This document shows, in pieces, positions 6,524 to 13,336 of a stretch of DNA of 13,433 nt (the first letter of the stretch is position 1; each line of letters starts with the position of its first letter). The DNA comes from JANLUX01 sp031409815 (GTDB lineage Bacteria > Bacteroidota > Bacteroidia > AKYH767-A > OLB10): assembly GCA_031409815.1 (NCBI GenBank), contig JANNXV010000046.1:1-13433 (forward strand). The letters are read 5' to 3'. The notes under the pieces are model-generated. The model did not search any database. It was not told the origin of the DNA and saw nothing but the letters and a program-made list of their open reading frames with translations. The translations under genes were made by a program, and so were the position numbers.

Positions 6524-7198
6524 TTACGCATTCATGCGATATCCAATACCTCGTACAGTTTCAAACCAGTCGATAGATCCTTGTGCGGCAAGTTTCTTAC
6601 GAAGGTTTTTTACATGCACATCAATATAATTTGATTCATAATCATCTTCTAAAACATCACCCCATATATGTTCGGTAAGTTGCATACGTGTAAGGACTCG
6701 GTTTTTGTGTAAACCTAAATAATGCAATAAATCAAATTCCTTTTTTGTTAAATTGATTGAATTACCATTACAAGTAACGGTGCGATTTTGAATATCCATA
6801 ACAAAATCATGAATCGTCATGGTGTTGTTTTTTAAGCCGTGTTTGCGCCTTAATATAGCCTGCATTCTTGAATGCAATTCAGCCAGGGCAAATGGCTTCG
6901 ATATATAATCATCAGCACCCAAATCAAGCCCGGTGATTTTGTCTTCCACTTCTCCGCGTGCCGTAAGTATAATAAATGATGCTTCTGAATTGGCTTTTTT
7001 TGCTTCTTTAAGTAAATCCAAACCGTCAATATCAGGCAATCCTAAATCTAACAAGATAAAATCATAGGAATTAGTATGAATTTTATCAGCTGCGCTTTTA
7101 CCTGAAAAGGCAACATCGCAATTGAAGTTCTGCTTAGTTAAATAAATTTCGATTTCATGTGAAAGGCTGCGTTCATCTTCAACAATTAGTACATTCAT
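6524..7198 (-). CDS. OmpR/PhoB-family response regulator
   Basis: Transcription factor controlled by phosphorylation from the kinase encoded next to it. The receiver domain (about 1-115) has the acidic pair Glu7/Asp8 (VEDER), phospho-acceptor Asp51 in FILLDLGLPDIDG, Thr79 (LTARG) and Lys101 (SKPF). The C-terminal winged helix (about 127-222) has NLTKKEFDLLHYLGLHKNRVLTR, a recognition region ending VHVKNLRKKL (194-203), and the wing motif VRGIGYRM. At 224 residues it is a standard OmpR-type protein. The ATG at 7196-7198 is preceded by TATATAAAC, the same leader seen before the beta-propeller gene at 600. It lies 42 bases after the aminotransferase stop and 84 bases before the kinase, so it may be read from its own promoter in that gap or from the tatA promoter. 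The target genes are not known; the two-component pair sits beside nothing that indicates its signal. Confidence 0.95.
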   Translation of the reverse strand: MNVLIVEDERSLSHEIEIYLTKQNFNCDVAFSGKSAADKIHTNSYDFILLDLGLPDIDGLDLLKEAKKANSEASFIILTARGEVEDKITGLDLGADDYISKPFALAELHSRMQAILRRKHGLKNNTMTIHDFVMDIQNRTVTCNGNSINLTKKEFDLLHYLGLHKNRVLTRMQLTEHIWGDVLEDDYESNYIDVHVKNLRKKLAAQGSIDWFETVRGIGYRMNA

Positions 7199-7240
7199 GT
7201 TTATATAAAATTTAGATAGTAAAAATATTTGTTCTTTTCA

Positions 7241-8434
7241 TTACTTCATGCCAGCGTTACATTCATCGGCACATTGTACTATTATTTTACACGCATCGCT
7301 CAGCTCCTGTTCTTTAATGTTTAATGGAGGTGCGATTCGCATTTTGTGGGGCGCAAACAGAAACCAATCTGTGATTATGCCTTTGGCAAGACACTTCTGA
7401 ATAATCATTTGATTGATGTTTTCGTTTCCAAAATCAATGGCCAGAAGCAATCCTTTTCCATCTATGCTTTTTATCAATGGGTGAACCAATGCGGAGCGAA
7501 TTAACTTTTCTTTCATTGCCACTTCTCTTTCCAAATCCATTTGCAAAATGATTTGCAATGAAGCATAGCTGGCGGCACAACTTACCGGATGACCACCAAA
7601 TGTTGTTAAATGGCCTAAAGCCGGATTTGCAAAACTTTGCATCAGATTTTTCGAAGCCATAAAGGCGCCAATTGGCATTCCTCCTCCCATTGCTTTTGCT
7701 ATTGCAATAATATCAGGTTGCAATGAATAGTGCATGAAGCTAAAGAGTTTTCCGGTGCGACCGAAACCTGTTTGTATTTCATCGGCTATTAGTAAGGCTC
7801 CGGTTTTGTTGCATCGTTCGCGGAGTTTTTTTGCAAAGTCAAAGCTGGCAACTTCGCCTCCCACTTCACCACGAATAAATTCAACTACCACACATGCAGT
7901 TGAAGTGTCGATTTTATTTAAATCATCGAAGTCATTAAAATTTAAAAATTCAACACCAGGTAATAATGGGTGATAACCTTTGGTAAAATATTCATTGTCC
8001 ATTAAACTTAATGCGCCCATGGTGGTTCCATGATAAGCATTGCGAAAAGCAATAATTTTTTTTCGCCCGGTAAATCTTCGTGCAAGTTTTAATGAACCTT
8101 CAATTGCTTCGGTGCCTGAGTTTACAAAAAAACAACTGTCGTGTTCGGGTACTATTGTAGCAAGTAGTGTTGCTAGTTTTACTTGTGGCGATTGAATATA
8201 TTCTCCATACACCATCAAGTGCATGTATTTTTCAGCTTGTTCTTTAACAGCTTTTACTACTTCAGGATGACAATGCCCAATATTACTTACACTAATGCCT
8301 GCAATAAGATCAATGTATTTTTTGCCGTTTATATCTGTTAAAGTAACTCCTTCGGCTTTCACAATTTCAAGCATCAAAGGAGTTTCGCTTGTCTGAGCAA
8401 CATGTTTTAAGAAAAGCTGTCGTTGAGTTAACAT
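7241..8434 (-). CDS. class III PLP-dependent aminotransferase (acetylornithine/ornithine/GABA-type)
   Basis: Pyridoxal-phosphate enzyme moving an amino group from an omega-amino donor to a 2-oxoacid. Class III marks: GISVSNIGHCHPEV (46-59), the phosphate-binding NSGTEA (105-110), AYHGTTMGALS (133-143), the cofactor Asp218 in LLIADEIQTGFGRTG, the Schiff-base Lys247 in AIAKAMGGGMPIGAF, and TTFGGHPVSCAA (277-288). Length 397 is normal. Odd: the segment usually reading V-E-P-(I/V)-Q-G-E-G-G is VEFIRGEVGG (184-193), with the Pro, Gln and Gly changed. That loop helps set substrate choice, so I do not commit to argD, rocD or gabT. proC elsewhere in the window uses the product of ornithine aminotransferases, but about 6 kb separates them and the link is only a guess. 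The start is the ATG at 8432-8434. It follows tatA by 64 bases and leads the two-component genes. Confidence 0.9.
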   Translation of the reverse strand: MLTQRQLFLKHVAQTSETPLMLEIVKAEGVTLTDINGKKYIDLIAGISVSNIGHCHPEVVKAVKEQAEKYMHLMVYGEYIQSPQVKLATLLATIVPEHDSCFFVNSGTEAIEGSLKLARRFTGRKKIIAFRNAYHGTTMGALSLMDNEYFTKGYHPLLPGVEFLNFNDFDDLNKIDTSTACVVVEFIRGEVGGEVASFDFAKKLRERCNKTGALLIADEIQTGFGRTGKLFSFMHYSLQPDIIAIAKAMGGGMPIGAFMASKNLMQSFANPALGHLTTFGGHPVSCAASYASLQIILQMDLEREVAMKEKLIRSALVHPLIKSIDGKGLLLAIDFGNENINQMIIQKCLAKGIITDWFLFAPHKMRIAPPLNIKEQELSDACKIIVQCADECNAGMK

Positions 8435-8498
8435 GTTTGATTTTTTCTAGCTAATAATCAGAAAAGTGAAAGATAAAACAATTGAAAAATAGAAGATT

Positions 8499-8780
8499 TT
8501 ATTGTTCGTCTTTTGTGAGATGGTTAGCTTTTTCAGTTGACTGAATAATATCAGCTACTTTTTTTGATTCTTCTTTGGTAGTATTTTCTACTTCATTCAT
8601 GCTTTGGCGGATTTCACTTTGCACTCCATTCATTGCATCTTTCATTTCGCGCATGCCCTTACCAAGCCCACGTGCAAGGTCTGGAATTTTTTTGGACCCG
8701 AAAAACATTAAAATAAAAAGCATAATGACCATTAATTCGCCACCACCAATGCTTTCGAGAAACAGAATTATTGCTAACAT
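8499..8780 (-). CDS. tatA: twin-arginine translocase pore subunit TatA/TatE
   Basis: Pore-forming subunit of the Tat pathway, which exports folded proteins across the inner membrane with TatC. It has the family's plan: a short N-terminal stretch with polar Glu15, a single membrane helix (about 15-28, GELMVIMLFILMFFG), the hinge FGSKKIPDLARGLGK (27-41), an amphipathic helix (about 33-60, GMREMKDAMNGVQSEI), then a polar charged tail (62-93). 93 residues is typical; the few residues before Glu15 and the 'ESIGGGEL' form are common in Bacteroidota TatA. No tatC or tatB is nearby. Directly upstream is a well-formed promoter whose spacer is filled by a palindrome. It is the first gene of a co-directed run with the aminotransferase, response regulator and kinase. 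Confidence 0.94.
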   Translation of the reverse strand: MLAIILFLESIGGGELMVIMLFILMFFGSKKIPDLARGLGKGMREMKDAMNGVQSEIRQSMNEVENTTKEESKKVADIIQSTEKANHLTKDEQ

Positions 8781-8800
8781 TTTTGTTGTAATTATTACTG

Positions 8801-8828
8801 CAAAAGTAAGGTTATTTTAACCTTCAAA
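8801..8828 (-). promoter_or_regulatory. tatA promoter (TTTG, TACTTTTG)
   Basis: On the minus strand, TTTG (8825-8828) is followed after 16 bases by TACTTTTG (8801-8808), a perfect TAnnTTTG box of the Bacteroidota sigma-ABfr type. The predicted transcript begins some 15 bases before the tatA ATG. The spacer is slightly short and is taken up by an inverted repeat. Confidence 0.6.
8808..8824. promoter_or_regulatory. 17-base palindrome in the tatA promoter spacer (operator candidate)
   Basis: AAGGTTA, TTT, TAACCTT: perfect 7-base arms with a 3-base centre. It spans the whole spacer between the -33 and -7 boxes of the tatA promoter. The half-site AAGGTT recurs on the plus strand at 8948-8953. A bound dimer there would block or twist the promoter. 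The regulator is unknown. Confidence 0.45.
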
Positions 8829-8996
8829 TTATCCACTACTACTTTTTAGTAAAGCGATTAGTGCTAGTAAATATTAGTTTTACTCAGCTATTTATCCAAA
8901 CAATGCAGAAATGTAATGTTTAATGCAATTTTTACTTAATTTTTTTGAAGGTTGAGTGTAATTTGGGCTCTACATAGTTTACGTTATAAGCAATTA

Positions 8997-9161
8997 ATGG
9001 AAAAAAAAATAAGCGAACAGTCTGATTCCTATTCTTCTACAGAAAACAAAAAGAAACTTTATAGGTTGTCTCAGGAAATTATGCTTCAGCGATTGTCATG
9101 TTACAGGAATCAAAACCCGTTTTTAAAAAAGGTCAATCAATTTTTCTCGCTGTTTTTCTAG
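8997..9161 (+). CDS. possible small basic protein, doubtful
   Basis: A 54-codon frame starting at the ATG at 8997 (a TTG at 8952 would add 15 codons). The product is polar and lysine-rich (MEKKISEQSDSY, STENKKKLYRLSQEI) and ends hydrophobic (NQFFSLFF). I recognise no family, see no TAnnTTTG box at a good distance and no convincing ribosome site. It could be a real small gene, the remnant of one, or chance in AT-rich DNA. It lies in the divergent intergenic region. Confidence 0.25.
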   Translation: MEKKISEQSDSYSSTENKKKLYRLSQEIMLQRLSCYRNQNPFLKKVNQFFSLFF

Positions 9162-9249
9162 TGTTGTTTTTTTGCGGCTTCTTCAGGGGATCCTAAGTCA
9201 TAAATTGGTAAATAGAGTTTCGTAGAAGATTATTCCTGCAATATTTTTC

Positions 9250-9278
9250 TTGAATAGCATTATGTTTCTCTACTTTTG
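9250..9278 (+). promoter_or_regulatory. promoter of the M14 peptidase gene (TTG, TACTTTTG)
   Basis: TTG at 9250-9252, an 18-base spacer, then TACTTTTG at 9271-9278, a perfect TAnnTTTG box identical to the tatA -7 box. Transcription should start near 9284-9286, giving a leader of only about 15 bases before the ATG at 9301. Confidence 0.6.
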
Positions 9279-9300
9279 TTAAACACCAAATTTGTGAATT

Positions 9301-11691
9301 ATGTTTAGAAGGTTATTAATATCAGTTTCTTATTTATTAATTGCAGTAAATAGTTTTGGGCAAAATTTTGATTATAGCCGAGTAAAAATTATTTTGGAAG
9401 GTCATGCTATTACTGAACTATCGAAATTGGGAATTGATATCACAGAGGGAGAGTATAGGCAAGGGTATTCGTTTACATCTGATTTTAGTGTTAAGGAAAT
9501 CGAGCAAATAAAATTGGCTGGTTTTAAAACTGAAATCATAATTGCTGATGTTAAGCAGTATTATCGCGACCAAAATAAAGACCAAACAAATCAAAAGGTA
9601 TCACAAGTTAACACTGCTGGCTGCGGTGTTAATCCTCCTGATTATGCGGTGCCATCTCATTTTTCGCTAGGTAGTTATGCCGGCTATTTTACGTATGAAG
9701 AAATGAAAGCTATGTTGGATAGCATGGTGGCTCAGTATCCGAATCTTATTACAATGAAGCAACCCATTGGTACTGCAACAACCATTGAAGGACGAGACAT
9801 TTATTATGTTAAGATTTCTGATAATCCTAATGTAAATGAGGCGGAACCTAAGGTTTTATATTCGGCAGTTCATCATGCACGCGAACCGGGCGGTATGTCG
9901 CAAATGATTTTTTATATGTATTATCTGTTAGAAAATTATTCCAATCCAGATATTCAGGCATTGGTAGACAATACCGAAATGTTTTTTGTGCCTTGTGTAA
10001 ATCCTGATGGCTACATCGAAAATGAAACCACCGATCCGGCTGGAGGAGGATTGTGGAGGAAAAATAAGCGCGATAACCTGGATGGTACGTTTGGGGTAGA
10101 TCTTAATCGTAACTATGGTTACAACTGGGGATACGATGATAATGGATCATCACCTTTTACTTCTGATAACACGTATCGTGGAACTGCAGACTTTAGTGAG
10201 CCCGAAACCCAATTGATGCGAGATTTTGCAATTGCTCACCAATTTAAGTTGGCTTTTAATTATCATACTTATAGCAACTTACTTATTTATCCATGGGGCT
10301 TTGAAAGCAATATTTATACTCCAGACTCATCCCTGCTGAGCAATTATGGCGAATTGCTTACTCGATACAATGGTTATAGGTTTGGTACTGCCAATCAAAC
10401 TGTAAATTACATGGTTAACGGTAACTCAGACGATTGGATGTATGGAGATCAAATTGCAAAACCAAAGGTGTTTGCTATGACACCTGAAGTGGGTGAGCCT
10501 ATGTTTGGATTCTGGCCACCAAGTTCAGAAATTATTAGGCTTTGTAAAGAGAATGTGTACTCAAACTTAACGCTTGCACGTTTGGCTGGTAAATATGCGA
10601 CTGCAGAAGATCTTTCTTCACCATTTATGCCAAGCGCCAGTGGGTATGTGAAATTTAATTTGCAAGCATTAGGACTGGATACCTCCGGAACTTTTACCGT
10701 AGATCTAATAGATGCAAATACATCTTTTGCAAGCCTTGGTGCAGCTACGGTTGTTGCTAACCTTTCCACCATGCAAGTTGTGAGCGATTCTATTTCTTAT
10801 GTATTAAATCCAGGCATTGCAATTGGTGATGAGATCAAATATGTGATTAGAGTTTTCAATGGTTTGTATTATGTTTATTCTGATACAATAACGAAGTACT
10901 TTGGTACACCAACTATACTTATTAGCGACAATGGAAATAATTTAAATAATTGGTCTGTCGTGGGTTCTCAGTGGGGCACAGATAACAGTCAGTATTTTTC
11001 TGCCAGCAGCAGTATATCCGACTCACCACAAAATGTTTCGTTTCCGGGTACCAATTCGATTACACTTGCCTTCCAAGTAAGTTTGTCAAATGCATTACAT
11101 GCGGTGCTTACTTTTTATACCCGATGGGAGATTGAAAACATCTACGATTATGCACAATTATTGATCTCAACTAACAATGGCTTGAGTTGGATACCACTTT
11201 GTGGAAAATATACACATCCGAGTGCGAATGGAAATATACAAGGCCAGCCGGTTTACGATGGCTTTCATACGCCTTGGGTGCGTGAAGAAATTAATTTAGA
11301 TGATTACATCGGACAAAATATCCGCCTTAAATTTGAATTAACAGCGGATGGTTTTGCAGAATATGATGGTTTTTTCTTCGATGATTTGCAAATCAGTATT
11401 TTAGGTGCTACAGGCTTAAACGATGCGTCTGACAACTCAATTTTTATCAGTCAGCCAATACCTAATCCATCCAACGAAGCTGTTACAATTCAATATAATT
11501 TGCAAAAAGGATTAGCACCTTCAAAATTAGAAATTCGGGATGCGTTGTTGCACCAAATTTTTGTGATGTCGCTTAATAGCACAACCGGTCAACTTAATTT
11601 GGATGTGAGTAAATGGAGTACCGGAGTTTATTTTTACTGGATAATTAATAAGGAAGGAACAAGTAAAGTCCAAAAAATGGTGGTTGAATAA
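9301..11691 (+). CDS. secreted M14-family zinc carboxypeptidase with T9SS sorting domain
   Basis: Extracellular metallopeptidase that should remove C-terminal residues from peptides. A signal peptide (1-20, cleavage before QNFDYS) is followed by a propeptide-like region (to about 120) and the M14 catalytic domain (about 125-430). The zinc ligands are visible: His192 and Glu195 in HHARE (191-195), and His322 in FNYHTYSNLLIYPWG. The substrate-carboxylate pair Asn269/Arg270 is in VDLNRNYGYNWG, and the catalytic Glu396 is in AMTPEVGEP. So the enzyme looks active. Next come a beta-sandwich (about 445-535) and a MAM/jelly-roll-like domain (about 540-700: WSVVGSQWGTD, LLISTNNGLSW, FFFDDLQISI). The last 80 residues (about 715-796: PIPNPSNEAVTIQYNL, LDVSKWSTGVYFYWI, VQKMVVE) are a type IX secretion sorting domain, type A. 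Length 796 fits this architecture. It has its own promoter and stands alone, so its role is probably nutrient peptide digestion. Confidence 0.94.
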   Translation: MFRRLLISVSYLLIAVNSFGQNFDYSRVKIILEGHAITELSKLGIDITEGEYRQGYSFTSDFSVKEIEQIKLAGFKTEIIIADVKQYYRDQNKDQTNQKVSQVNTAGCGVNPPDYAVPSHFSLGSYAGYFTYEEMKAMLDSMVAQYPNLITMKQPIGTATTIEGRDIYYVKISDNPNVNEAEPKVLYSAVHHAREPGGMSQMIFYMYYLLENYSNPDIQALVDNTEMFFVPCVNPDGYIENETTDPAGGGLWRKNKRDNLDGTFGVDLNRNYGYNWGYDDNGSSPFTSDNTYRGTADFSEPETQLMRDFAIAHQFKLAFNYHTYSNLLIYPWGFESNIYTPDSSLLSNYGELLTRYNGYRFGTANQTVNYMVNGNSDDWMYGDQIAKPKVFAMTPEVGEPMFGFWPPSSEIIRLCKENVYSNLTLARLAGKYATAEDLSSPFMPSASGYVKFNLQALGLDTSGTFTVDLIDANTSFASLGAATVVANLSTMQVVSDSISYVLNPGIAIGDEIKYVIRVFNGLYYVYSDTITKYFGTPTILISDNGNNLNNWSVVGSQWGTDNSQYFSASSSISDSPQNVSFPGTNSITLAFQVSLSNALHAVLTFYTRWEIENIYDYAQLLISTNNGLSWIPLCGKYTHPSANGNIQGQPVYDGFHTPWVREEINLDDYIGQNIRLKFELTADGFAEYDGFFFDDLQISILGATGLNDASDNSIFISQPIPNPSNEAVTIQYNLQKGLAPSKLEIRDALLHQIFVMSLNSTTGQLNLDVSKWSTGVYFYWIINKEGTSKVQKMVVE

Positions 11692-11771
11692 AATAGGTTT
11701 TTGATCGAAGAAACAGGTTTTCTCCTTAAACTTTAATACTATTGTGGTTAATTTATAGGTCAAAATTGCAT

Positions 11772-11806
11772 CCCTAAAACTCAAATCCCCAAATCCTCAC
11801 ATTAAA
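11772..11806. repeat. degenerate heptamer array 3
   Basis: Five gap-free 7-base units: CCCTAAA, ACTCAAA, then TCCCCAA, ATCCTCA, then CATTAAA. The second unit is identical to a unit of array 1 (2045-2051). The array ends five bases before the ATG at 11811 and so should form the whole ribosome-binding region of that gene. Confidence 0.55.
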
Positions 11807-11810
11807 AAAT

Positions 11811-12194
11811 ATGGAATATAGGAAGTATGCCCCCATCTGGAACCGTTATTTACCAGTTATCAGAATACTATTAAAAAAATCGCTTCAGGGCGAGCAAGTG
11901 TTGAGCCTTGATAAAGGTGATTTTGAAAAGGTTGGCATCCGCAAAGCAGGATATAAATTCAGGATTGAATTTTTAAATGGCAGAGTAAACAACCGTATTA
12001 GCGAGTCAGAAATTGCCACCGATCTTTCCATTACCATGTTGGAAAATGAAGGCATCAGGAATATTTTAATTGCCGGTGAGTTTGCGATCGAATTAAATAC
12101 CCGATTCCAATTAAAAATTTCAACTCCAAATCAATCAAAGGCAGAGGAACTTCCTGAAGCGGAACAACCTCCAATTGCTCCAGAAGCTGTTTAG
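11811..12194 (+). CDS. small cytosolic protein of unknown function, Bacteroidota-type
   Basis: A 127-residue product with no signal peptide or membrane segment. I know similar uncharacterised proteins in Bacteroidota that start MxEYRKYAxIWNKYxPVI, and this one matches that pattern (MEYRKYAPIWNRYLPVIRILLKKS), followed by a basic beta-rich core (about 28-85: LDKGDFEKVGIRKAGYKFRIEFLNGRVNN, SESEIATDLSITML). The tail (about 108-127) is acidic and proline-rich (KAEELPEAEQPPIAPEAV) and probably disordered. No function can be given. The ATG at 11811 follows a heptamer array directly; a weak TACTATTG (11737-11744) is the only promoter candidate I see. Its stop shares three bases with the stop of the convergent membrane protein gene. 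Confidence 0.7.
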   Translation: MEYRKYAPIWNRYLPVIRILLKKSLQGEQVLSLDKGDFEKVGIRKAGYKFRIEFLNGRVNNRISESEIATDLSITMLENEGIRNILIAGEFAIELNTRFQLKISTPNQSKAEELPEAEQPPIAPEAV

Positions 12195-13336
12195 GGCATC
12201 ACTTTTATTTGCAGATCATCAAAATAAAAATCTGCTTTTCCAGAGTTCCACAAATACACTTTCAAGGTTTCAGTGCCTTTAAAATCTTCGTTGATTTTAT
12301 ATGCGAGATATAATCGCTGCCATGTATTTGGTTGTGTGATAAAATCTTTTGCATTGGCTCCGCGCCACAACACATTCTTGTCTTTATCGTCAATACTCAA
12401 CACAATATTTGCATCCAATGGAATTTGTGGCGTATTGATCCAGACACTTAACTGAACAATGCATCCTTTTTTAAAATGTAAATCGTTCAATGTTGAATTA
12501 AAAGTCGGACTGTATTCCTGATCCTTAACAAAATGCCCTGCATATTTTCCCTCACGTACAATAGTTTGGGTTCGGAAAAAACTATCGTTCTCCCAAGTCA
12601 ATGTCTCAAAATCATGATTCAACTCAAACAGTGGTTGAATCAATTGCCCTTTTAACTTTAACGATTCTATTGCATACAAAGTAATTCCTGAATTAAAATA
12701 ATTGTTGTGCTCAATAATGACCGGATATTTTTTTGCGATGATTTGTTCCACTTCAGCAGGGTCATTGGTATTTGACCATGCATGTAAAAAATAAGGCGTG
12801 TTACTTTGCTGAACAATGCTGTCCAACTGATTCAATTCTCCCGGTTGCGAGCAACTGTATTGCAAAAAATCACTTTGCTGGTTTAGTTTTTTGGAATAGT
12901 AATTGATGTAATAAGGAGTGATCACATTTACGGTGTGTGTGATATTTTGCAATCCGATTTTTTCATCGTGTTCAATGGTTTTCTCCACTAAGTCTTTAAA
13001 CACTCCAAAGTGTTGTGTGCTGTAATATTTTTCTGCAATAACGGTACTGTAAATACCGGTACATAACAACAGTGCCCACAATGAAAGAGTCAATGGTTTC
13101 CATTCAAACTTTGGAAGAAAAGAAAAAACAAAGAACAACAAATAGGGAAAGCTGAATAACAAAATGGAATATTGAAATACAGGGTTTTTATAAATTGAAT
13201 AGAAATAAGCAATTAGTGCAGGTGCGAAAAAAAACAACATACACAATGTTTGATATTTTGAAAAAGCTATTGTTCCTTTTTTAGTTATGATGCTTAAAAC
13301 TTTAATCGCTGTCGTGATATAAAACGGCTTTGTCAT
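12191..13336 (-). CDS. membrane protein, probably C-terminal part of a GT39/ArnT-like glycosyltransferase (truncated)
   Basis: The 381 residues begin with three hydrophobic segments (about 31-48, 54-74, 81-100), followed by a large soluble part that should lie outside the inner membrane. It ends in a beta-sandwich (about 236-381) with FELNHDFETLTWEND, GKYAGHFVKDQEYSP, VQLSVWINTP, WQRLYLAYKI and FYFDDLQIKVMP, the pattern of a CBM4/9-like or jelly-roll domain. This is the layout of the C-terminal half of Bacteroidota glycosyltransferase family 39-type proteins, whose catalytic acidic motif lies in the missing N-terminal half. I see no catalytic motif here, so the assignment rests on layout alone. 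The frame stays open for 12 codons upstream of the ATG at 13336 (RRLLTANWILPF), back to a TAA at 13373-13375. That suggests the gene really continues and is interrupted by the GC-rich right end of the window. Confidence 0.6.
   Translation of the reverse strand: MTKPFYITTAIKVLSIITKKGTIAFSKYQTLCMLFFFAPALIAYFYSIYKNPVFQYSILLFSFPYLLFFVFSFLPKFEWKPLTLSLWALLLCTGIYSTVIAEKYYSTQHFGVFKDLVEKTIEHDEKIGLQNITHTVNVITPYYINYYSKKLNQQSDFLQYSCSQPGELNQLDSIVQQSNTPYFLHAWSNTNDPAEVEQIIAKKYPVIIEHNNYFNSGITLYAIESLKLKGQLIQPLFELNHDFETLTWENDSFFRTQTIVREGKYAGHFVKDQEYSPTFNSTLNDLHFKKGCIVQLSVWINTPQIPLDANIVLSIDDKDKNVLWRGANAKDFITQPNTWQRLYLAYKINEDFKGTETLKVYLWNSGKADFYFDDLQIKVMP

Larger units (their letters stand above)
8781..9300. other. 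520-base divergent intergenic region between tatA and the M14 peptidase
   Basis: The left third holds the tatA promoter (minus strand) with a palindrome in its spacer and a 10-base inverted-repeat partner at 8944-8953. The middle holds a doubtful small ORF (8997-9161). The right end holds the peptidase promoter (9250-9278). Between 9162 and 9249 I see nothing, and I see no tRNA or structured RNA. Confidence 0.6.

Noticed and set aside
706..8434. proC and the aminotransferase as one proline/ornithine pathway cluster
   Set aside because: They are about 6 kb apart, on opposite strands, in separate units, and the aminotransferase substrate is uncertain.
8443..8465. Possible terminator hairpin between tatA and the aminotransferase (TTTTCT/AGAAAA)
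   Set aside because: The stem is six weak A/T-rich pairs with an 11-base loop; too weak to call a terminator.
10449..10772. Minus-strand frame inside the M14 peptidase gene
   Set aside because: It is antisense to a strong coding gene and carries no recognisable domain.
11527..11784. Minus-strand frame over the 3' end of the peptidase gene
   Set aside because: It overlaps the T9SS sorting domain coding region and shows no signal, motif or promoter of its own.
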